The notes below the pieces were generated by a model, which was not told the DNA's origin, searched no databases, and saw only the letters and a program-made list of their open reading frames with translations. The translations under genes were made by a program, and so were the position numbers. 64,000 nt of DNA from Metellina segmentata (lineage: Eukaryota > Arthropoda > Arachnida > Araneae > Tetragnathidae): assembly GCA_947359465.1 (NCBI GenBank), contig OX375879.1:96272396-96336395 (forward strand), read 5' to 3'. Shown one piece after another: positions 56,791 to 64,000 of this stretch (positions within the stretch are counted from its first letter, which is position 1; each line of letters begins with the position of its first letter).

Positions 56791-57831
56791 GTTTCTATCA
56801 TTTTTTTTTATGTTTACAGCTTTTTTGTCTGTAAAGGAAACGGTAATTCTTTTGCGCAGTGTCACGTTTCCTTTCTTCGAAGATTTTGTTTTAAGGGTTT
56901 GTTTTCCGTTATTTACGTACAATAAGATGTGACGTTTTCCTTGAATGTTCTAAATTTATTCAATTTGATTTACTTGGGAGTGTGCCAAATAAAGCAAACT
57001 CCGTTTCACGCCCTCTCCAAGCCACGATTGATAGAATATTCTCTGGATTCGTTTCTCAAGTTATCTACCATCGTTTAAAAAAGAGTCATCAAATCTATGT
57101 TTCTTAAGGCACTGTCGCCTATTTATATAATGTAAACTCGTGACTCGTTTATGTCACCTACGAATAGTTCCGTTCTTGAAGTGATAGCCTTAAAACCTTA
57201 ATGCTTCCTACGACTTCTTCCGCCATTTGACAGAGTAGGAAAAGAATATCAGTCTTTCGAATGCATTATCAGTTATAATCAATCTAGATGTTCTCATTTC
57301 TGTCTTTCTTAGATATCATCTGATTTTACATAAATCAACAGCACGGTTAGGTGGTAAAACATTTGCAAAGAAGTCGAATAATGGGATAGACACGTGATAT
57401 AGAACATCTGATTTTTAGATTGACAAAAATAAAAGAATATGGTTTTTTAATGAATCACGAAAAAATTCAGTATGATTCATAAGTGAATTTATGAAACTTA
57501 AAATTTTTTTGACTGATTCAAAATCATCGATTTTTAAGAAATGGTATCTAATATGGCCAATGAAACTCAATGTTTTCGTTGGATCTAATCTGCTTTTCTT
57601 TTCATTTGTTAAATTCATCCAATCTTGTAATTTTAAATTCTACATTCCTGTTTCCTTGATAAATTAACTACTTTTGTGGTGCACGAGGACCTTTGTGCTT
57701 TTGTTCAATAAAAAATATTTAACCTCTAAAAAATGTGTCACAAAGAGAAATAATTTAGCTTTTTATTTAAAATGATTTAATTAGAGCTTGGGAGTACAAT
57801 GAAATAAATACCTACCGTGTGTATGTGTTAA

Positions 57832-58338
57832 CCCTTCTTTGCAAGATTTTTTCTTTATTGGTGAAATAAATCAAGGTGATATAATTCTTGTTCAAAATTA
57901 AAGGAAAATGGTTAAAAAAATCTTAGTATATATTTATAGTATAAATTTAGCAAAAAACAATATGATGGTATCATGTGGTATTTTTCAAATTAAACGCAAA
58001 CTTTTTCAGAAATTGCTCTAAAAATAACAGAAACACATGTTACAAACCTTTCTTCCACTCATTTTCACTTTTTTAGCAATAGAAACTCAATTATAATATA
58101 ACGAAATTAAAAACGAAATCATACGTTTATTGCAACTACAACAAACAGCGGAATGACAACTTCAAGCTCGTTTTACTGATAGTGACACTTGCTTATTTTT
58201 AACAGCTATGTTTTTTTTTATGCAATGGACATTAAAAAGGTATCCAGACACGATCAACTTAAAGTGAACTTGTTCTTTTATATACTTTTTGGGCATTCAA
58301 TGTTATGATGAAAATTTCCACCACTATGCAAAGAAGGG
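57832..58338. mobile_element. piggyBac-like MITE
   Basis: A 507-bp element with terminal inverted repeats CCCTTCTTTGCA (12 bp perfect) flanked by TTAA on both sides (57828-57831 and 58339-58342). TTAA targets and CCC ends are the piggyBac signature. No transposase is present. Confidence 0.75.
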
Positions 58339-59007
58339 TTAATATTTATTTTGAATATTATGCTTCATTTTTTATTCGTTGGATTTGGTTCGGAATAGTT
58401 TCCTTACCCACAATAAACCTTTCCTCCTCTAACTAAAAAGTTTTATCCAGTGCTACATTCAACCAGTATTGCATCTATAATCTAAATCTAATACAATATA
58501 TGTTTTATGCCTAGTGGTGTATTTATTGTTTTTGATTGTTCTACGTCTCAACCGATCTTAGCCGACACTAAAGTAATCTTACTTCGTCTTGGCATTTTCT
58601 TTTTTCAAATGCAACTTGAGCTTATATACGTGTATACAAGCAATAATAATAACGATAGCACTAAACTGCACATTGTAATTCTGTTATGTACAAAATGTTC
58701 TATTTTACTGAAAAAAACAATGCGCATGGATGTGCCTGTGGAAGAAGAAATTACTCGACGCGGAATTTTAAAATTGTCCTTCGATTAGTATTTCAACTTT
58801 AGTTAATTATCCTAGTTTGGGTCAAACAAATTAGTTAATTTCAGTGAATTAAAAACACTTATTTCCCACAGTGAATGTTTTCTGTAAACTGAAAAACCCA
58901 TTATTTAAAAAATATATTTCATGACATGGAAAAAGCACGTAAAATGAAACATGTTCCATATTGTTCTCCATGTTGCGTACACATGTGCTCGGCGGAAAAG
59001 TTGGAAG

Positions 59008-59045
59008 TTTGGAGAGTGGGGTATCTGCTCACCCCACTCTCCAAA
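59008..59045. repeat. Perfect 15-bp inverted repeat of SINE origin
   Basis: TTTGGAGAGTGGGGT and its exact complement are separated by eight bases. Both arms come from the body of SINE family A, so this is a tiny fold-back of that element. Confidence 0.8.
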
Positions 59046-59124
59046 GGTGATGGCCTTTTCATTCAACTACTTACCTACATCAGCGGATAAGTAATACTTG
59101 TTTTAAGTAGAAATAAATTTTAAT

Positions 59125-59440
59125 TGAAAATTAGCTTTGAATTTTCATATGCAAGCATATTTTATGATGAATCTTGCTATAAAAATATTTGGACATTATT
59201 TTTCTTGAAAAAAATGGACATTATTTTTATTTGAAAAAAATGGACATTATTTTTATTTGAAAAAAAAAATGACTTTTTTAATGAGCTTCTAAAATGCTTT
59301 TATCCATCTAGCTTAAAACTTTCATAAGCAAGCATATTTTATGATGAATCATGCTATAAAAATATATTTGGACGTTATTTTTTCTTGAAATAATTGGCCT
59401 TTTTAATGAGCTTCAAAAATTATTTTATCCGACTATTATC
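59125..59440 (+). repeat. Tandem pair of ~165-bp units with a nested 28-bp repeat
   Basis: 'gcaagcatattttatgatga' occurs at 59152 and 59330, with similar sequence after each. In the first unit 'tggacattattttt' is itself repeated three times. It lies just upstream of the last visible exon. Confidence 0.65.
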
Positions 59441-59653
59441 AACGTTTTGTTTTGTAGACCTATAAATAAGTATGTTTTCTCGGGTTGGCCGTGAAGATTT
59501 CGGGGTTATCCTTACAAACGACATAAGAATAAGTTGTATTTATTTAATTTCGACTTTCTATAGACTTCCTCTTCTATCTTTCTTCTTCTCTCTTTCCCTT
59601 GTTTTCCTCTCGGTGATAAGCGAGAACACGAATGATCCATGTTTTCTTTACAG

Positions 59654-59795
59654 CAGCACGTGGCCCTGATATCGAATCCCTTCGCTCAAGTGTGTCCCAT
59701 GTGCCATAAGAGCTTCGTCAGTTCCGACTTGCTGATGGAACACATGCAGATCATGCACAAGAGCGGCAGCAATCTCGGCGGCAGCATGACCACAA
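59654..59795 (+). CDS. rn: C2H2 zinc-finger gene (rotund/squeeze-like), exon with finger 6
   Basis: The third visible coding exon. The acceptor 'ttttctttacag' is preceded by a long pyrimidine tract, and the donor 'gtaagt' is close to ideal. It encodes 47 residues and leaves one base of the next codon. It starts 'QHVALISNPFAQ', where the histidine completes finger 5 of the previous exon, then has finger 6, C-PM-C-x12-H-x4-H ('CPMCHKSFVSSDLLMEHM'). It ends in a Ser/Gly-rich stretch. The order 'QH-x-ALI' then 'CPxCHK...LMEHM' matches the C-terminal finger of rotund/squeeze. A TTACAG-CAG tandem acceptor could drop one glutamine codon (NAGNAG). Coding continues beyond in exons I could not identify by 64000. 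Confidence 0.85.
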
Positions 59796-60021
59796 GTAAG
59801 TCGCCATAATTCTCATTCAGAATATTTGCTCGATCTTTATCTTTCGCGGAATCGGAATGGACCGTAAAGTAATCGAGTGCGCAGACGAAAGAATCGAGTG
59901 GTTTGAACAGTTATCGAAATCAATCTCGTTGTTAGGACTGCGATTCCTTTCGCGATCTTCCATGCATGACAGACATTCGCGGTAATGCTTGTGAATGAAT
60001 CAATGTAATTGTAATGGTGCT

Positions 60022-60065
<44 letters not shown>

Positions 60066-60823
60066 GGGCGAAAATCTCTGGTGATGAATGTTAAATGAAA
60101 TGAAATCTCACCCATCGCTTCGCTGTGATGGAAGAAGATATGATGGGAGAAAATTGTTTCTGTTTGTCTCGGTTGAACTGTGGCGTGTTCGACCGTGATA
60201 ACTACAGCTGAAATGGCAATATCGAAAAATTCTGGATGATCGATTATTTTATCTAGATGGCACGATTGTTTTATCTGGATGCTCAATTATTTTATCTGCA
60301 TGTTCAATTATTTATGCTCAATTTATAGTATTGGTTATGGTAATAGTCAGTCGACGGACTGAATTATCAAATCAGTATGTATCTTCCAAATCAAATAGAT
60401 GATTTACATGCAATTCATCTGGAGAGTTTATTCTTAATTTGATACAAAAATATGACGTTTTTCCAAGTTCAAATATTTGGCTTTACATTCCCATATCCCG
60501 TCCTTGAAATAAAAATGTCACCAAGTATTCTCATAAGTTTTTCTTGTGTTGAGAGAAAATTTGCAATACTTCTAGACATGTAACTCTTAAAAGGTTTTAG
60601 CGAGAGCAATTTCTTATGTTACTAGTTTTAAATTTCTTCTGGTTTAACCACACCCAGTTTGTAAAACTTTTCAAATATGTGATGCATTTTGTCTGCTGCG
60701 TTTCTTTAAAATGTATATTTTGAATCAAATTGGCCTCACTAATCGCTGCATTTTTCAGCATCAAACACGGCATTTTTGTTAGAATTGAAAATTAGTAGTT
60801 TTTTTAGCGGTAAATATATTAAA
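59796..60823. other. Intron stretch with a long poly-T tract
   Basis: A run of 39 T residues lies at 60023-60061. The minus-strand open frame across it (poly-lysine) is an artefact of the tract. No other feature is seen. Confidence 0.6.
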
Positions 60824-61472
60824 CTAGGGGGCCCGCCCCCTGCTCGCTAACGCTCGCCAACCCCCGGAGGATTGCTTCGCAATTCTCATTGGTTCGCTGC
60901 GCGAACCTATGCTCGCTTCGCTCGCATCAATGAAGACACGTGTCCTAGCAGAAGGGATTGATTACAAAATAAGATATTCCAAAAAAATATTTTTCAAATC
61001 TAAATTTGTTGTATTACATAAAAGATATATACAGTACCTCTGGAATCAGAATTTAAATGAAAACTTTGAGCAAATTTTTACTCGCAATGTGAACGCTGCT
61101 TTGGAAATTGAATACCCAGCATGTTGTTTGTGTGTACATTTCCCCAGTACTCGAGCCACCCATACACTTTTTGACTGAGTTTGTTGTCGAAAGTTGTAGT
61201 GCATGCGTCTTGTTGTACTATAATTGTTAGCCTTGAAAAGGAACGTTTTTTAAATAGCCCTGAAAAGATCCTCCGCTTTCTTAGATTTCTATTACAAACC
61301 GCAACAGCTCGTCTAAAATTCATTTTTTTCAATAAAATTTCATCCGCGATAACGCTATAGATTCAAATGAGGCGCGAGACTCCTAGTGAACAAACAATCG
61401 CACAATGTTGCCAAAACGCGGTAACAAATAACGTCTTTTTTGCGTGCCACGTAAGAGAAATATATATATAGA
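60824..61472 (-). mobile_element. Non-autonomous Helitron, 649 bp (second copy)
   Basis: Colinear with 21063-21714: CTAG at the left edge preceded by A, TCTATATATATATTTC at the minus-strand start after A, and the same hairpin cluster (GATTGC-ttc-GCAATT, GGTTCGC-tgc-GCGAACC). Small indels and substitutions separate the two, so both are past the time of insertion but recognisable throughout. Confidence 0.75.
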
Positions 61473-61565
61473 TTAATGAAAGGACTGCATTGGGATAGTT
61501 TTAGTTTTCTTCAGTTGCATCTTCAAAGCAGCAGTCGTCTCTATTTTGCCACGTCTAATACTGAA

Positions 61566-61705
61566 ATAAATCTCTCGGCCAAACTCTGAAATAAATCATT
61601 CAATGGTTCTGAAATTTTAATATTTTGCTTTTCTATGTATATTCTTCACATCCACCCATTTTTATCGTAATAGAACAACTTCTTGGCTTGTCGGTTTTTT
61701 TTAGA
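61566..61705 (+). mobile_element. Tc1-type transposon, 3' end only
   Basis: It matches 44650-44780: 'aaactctgaaataaatcatt' and 'cacatccacccatttttatc', ending in the inverted repeat 'caacttcttggcttgtcgg'. No transposase remains. Confidence 0.6.
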
Positions 61706-62077
61706 GTTTATTTTTCATGATCCTCAGACACTGATAGTATTTGTATATTTCCAAATGACAACAAACGTAAATATTAAACGTATATTTTATATGTTTGGTT
61801 ATTTTCTATCTACGCTGCCAGAGAGTGATAAGAGTCTTCATGGGGTACATTTACTATACATTTACATGGAAAGCCCCTCACACGTCTGTCCTCCTCTCAT
61901 TCCTCTGGTCGACTCCCTTTTCATCCCTTCAGTTCTACTCTTCGTTCCCATGGTCCGGATGATCTTTCCAGGACACCCCCGCTAACATCCCTCAGGGGCT
62001 CCAATGGCTCCCTCGGGGTAGAACTGCGCCCTCAACTACCGGTACCTTTTCCACTCTTTTCGATACTTCGGCTCTCA

Positions 62078-62826
62078 AGCTACGGTTTCCTAAGAAAGTG
62101 GAGCCGTTATCTAGCAGTCGTGATACGTCATGTTGCGGTTGGCATAACTAGGCGGCCGTCTTAACAGAGATGTCAACTTAGACGGACAGAATACAGTGGA
62201 GAATGGGCGATACAGGCGGCTGCCGTGGTTTATTTTATTCGAAAAACAAAACAAAGGGGTTTGTTTAATCTCTAGTCCAAGCTTTTATCTTCGCGATCGT
62301 TGAAGATAGAGTATAAATTTCAACGGATTTCAAATCAGCGTAAAATGCTACGTCCTATACCAAAATCATATTTACTATTTAATTATTTACCATTTAATTA
62401 TTTATTAAATAATTAATTATTTATTTAAAGAAAATCACATTTACGATTTTGATCAGGTGTAACATTTTCCGTAGATTCCAAGTCCGTTGAAATTTTAAAT
62501 TTATCTTTAACGATCCCGATTTTACAAAAACGAACTAAACAATGCCAGTCAAAAATTTTTGTTTGTTATGCTTCCCTACGCTCGAATCGTTTGGCGCAGG
62601 AAATGAAATGTTGCCACTGCAAGAGAAAAAACGTTCCCCAACTGTTTGAGACCGCTCTGACGATCGTCATGCAAATGGCGGCTCCGCTAATTTTAGTTTC
62701 GCTCACAAATAACGCTCTCTAGGAAACCAACGCCATCTGTTTCTATAAACAACGTTTTAGTGACGTCATCCACAGCTACATTACTGCTGCTAGATAACGG
62801 CTCCGCCTTCTTAGGAAACCGTAGCT
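62078..62826. mobile_element. Element with 40-bp terminal inverted repeats
   Basis: The left end AGCTACGGTTTCCTAAGAA...CTAGCAG (62078-62117) is mirrored at 62787-62826 with few mismatches. Between them lie a TTTAATTATT-rich block and a copy of the repeat found at 14150-14600. It is 749 bp with no ORF of note. The superfamily and target duplication are unclear. Confidence 0.5.
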
Positions 62827-62898
62827 TTAGCGTCGCTGGAGATTTATGTGTGTTGTTCCTGCCATAACATTTCCTTGTTGAAATAAATCTATTTAAGT

Positions 62899-63291
62899 TT
62901 GCTAAAAACTACATGTCTGTTTCTACGAATCCTCGGTTGTCCACAACCTTCGTTACAGTCTCTTTTCCCCTCTCATATCAATGTCGTCTCTTTCAATTTA
63001 CATTTCGTACCTGTAGCCCATGAAGGGTTAAAATCACATTTCAAATTTAACAACTTGACTCGATTTATGGGGAGTCGTGTCCAGCGTGATGACACCATTC
63101 GATATCAGCGTGATAGTTTTTATGCTCGAATGTCGATGCCAATGAGATGCTTTACCGATTGTTCTCGCATTTGTATTGCTCACGGTATTCCTTTCGTGAT
63201 TCTTGGTGATGGAAAATCAGTCGTTGAATGGAATCCAATTAAGGCTTTTGATATCCCCTCTGGTGATTTCTATCTATGCGATTTCTCGTGA
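62899..63291 (+). other. Unrecognised 130-residue open frame
   Basis: The frame is longer than chance would favour here. Its second half ('MRCFTDCSRICIAHGIPFVI', 'VEWNPIKAFDIPSGDFYL') looks protein-like, but I recognise no domain. A 3' fragment of a mobile-element gene or a host exon are both possible. Confidence 0.2.
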
Positions 63292-63809
63292 CTTTTTCAT
63301 TCGAGTGACCCCGTTCCGCAAAAATTGAAATTTTATTCAAAAACGAATCAATCATTTTATTGTAGTTTTATAATTTATTACTCTTTTTTTTAAAAAGTGG
63401 TTCGTTAAATATTCATTAAGATCTCGAGCTGGCTCAAGCTCTCAAATATTTATTTTTGAGGAAATGAAGTGGACTTCTGATTAGGTTAGAAAACAAATTT
63501 AAAAGATATGAAAGCTGTATTTTTTTCTACTCTTGGACGATACAAGTAGACTATAACTCAGGTTTGACAAGACAATTGTTAATGGGAAAAGAGGGCTTCA
63601 TTTTTCTCTACAATTTCATTGTTTATCTTCAACTTTAAATTGTGCTCTTTTGAACAAAAAGCATAAAAATATGTTGACACATCCCAAAACGACTGAAAAG
63701 TTATATAGTCATAGTCATAGTCATATAGAGTGGGGAGGTCAGGAAAGCCCTAGGTGCTGATTCCACTAGGGAATATTGCACCAAACCCCATTGTTTTTCG
63801 ATATTCCTG

Positions 63810-64000
63810 TCAGAGAAAGCCAGATTCCTTGAGAAAGGCCAAAAAGCTTTTGACAGGTTCTTCGTGAATTGTATCAAGTTCTGTTCCAAGACCTAGACTT
63901 GAGTGCCTTATGTGAAGCAGAGCTTCGCATTCAAAAAGTATGTGGTGGGCAGTTTCCTCCACCATATTGCATTTTCTGCATAGAGGTTCTTCTTTAAAGA
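63810..64000 (-). pseudogene. LINE ORF2 C-terminus (I/Jockey-like), partial at window end
   Basis: On the minus strand the window end opens into a frame containing the LINE C-terminal zinc knuckle ('PLCRKCNMVEETAHHILFEC', C-x2-C-x8-H-x4-C) and ends 'SFLAFLKESGFL' at a TGA (63812-63810). The 3' UTR of about 100 bp runs to a tail of ACTATG-like repeats (63705-63726 on the plus strand: 'tagtcatagtcatagtcata'), the sort of simple-repeat tail left by target-primed reverse transcription. Whether the upstream part is intact lies outside the window. Confidence 0.7.

Noticed and set aside
59837..60286. A 149-residue minus-strand protein with a lysine run
   Set aside because: The poly-lysine is the 39-base T tract read in reverse, and the rest shows no motif.
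62899..63291. A confident host gene
   Set aside because: The frame is suggestive only. No domain, splice structure or start context supports it, so it is listed as an unrecognised open frame at low confidence.

Overview
The window looks like intron-rich, AT-rich arthropod DNA. A chelicerate such as a spider is my best guess, from the mix of repeat families, but the sequence does not prove it. Only one host gene can be supported. It is a Krüppel-type C2H2 zinc-finger gene of the rotund/squeeze (lin-29/ZNF384-like) group on the + strand. Three of its coding exons lie at 31277-31499, 40334-40518 and 59654-59795, separated by introns of 8.8 kb and 19.1 kb. The exons join in phase (1, then 0) and the reading frame continues past the last exon through a phase-1 donor. 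The first exon starts inside a finger, so at least one more coding exon lies upstream; I could not find it. A GC-richer, CpG-rich stretch at about 7450-8400 has a TATA-like box and a good splice donor. It is a weak candidate for a 5' promoter and untranslated exon, but nothing ties it to this gene.

Almost everything else is mobile or repetitive DNA. From 1 to 13.5 kb there is a dense cluster of one tRNA-headed SINE family with two head and tail types, many copies truncated, inverted or tandemly duplicated. From 13.5 to 30.7 kb the DNA is mostly AT-rich, with Helitron-like elements (14991-16088, 21063-21714, a 3' end at 29650), a three-unit tandem repeat (16.96-17.95 kb), a locally duplicated segment (22.35-22.77 kb) and a terminal-inverted-repeat element (22862-23645). 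A second, unrelated SINE with a clear 13-bp target duplication sits at 30762-31148, just before the first zinc-finger exon.

Intron 1 (31500-40333) holds a nest of PIF/Harbinger-type MITEs (31.92-33.17 kb), a clean SINE copy, a decayed transposon-type ORF (34.5-35.36 kb), and a LINE 3' end with an RNase H domain that appears to be inserted in a Tc1-type transposon (38.1-40.06 kb). Intron 2 (40519-59653) holds tandem arrays, a pogo-like MITE, short TTAA-type elements made of 43-bp-spaced palindromes, a deleted Tc1 copy, and a structurally intact DD41D Tc1/mariner transposon (45555-47061) with an uninterrupted 358-residue transposase. It also holds a 1.6-kb Helitron (48117-49709), a full Harbinger MITE (51328-51715) and a piggyBac-like MITE (57832-58338). 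After the last exon come a second copy of the 650-bp Helitron (60824-61472), a Tc1 3' end, an element with 40-bp inverted repeats (62078-62826), and the C-terminus of a LINE ORF2 on the minus strand running off the window end.

Many short open frames in the window are translations of SINE copies and are not genes. No rRNA, CRISPR or functional tRNA gene was seen.
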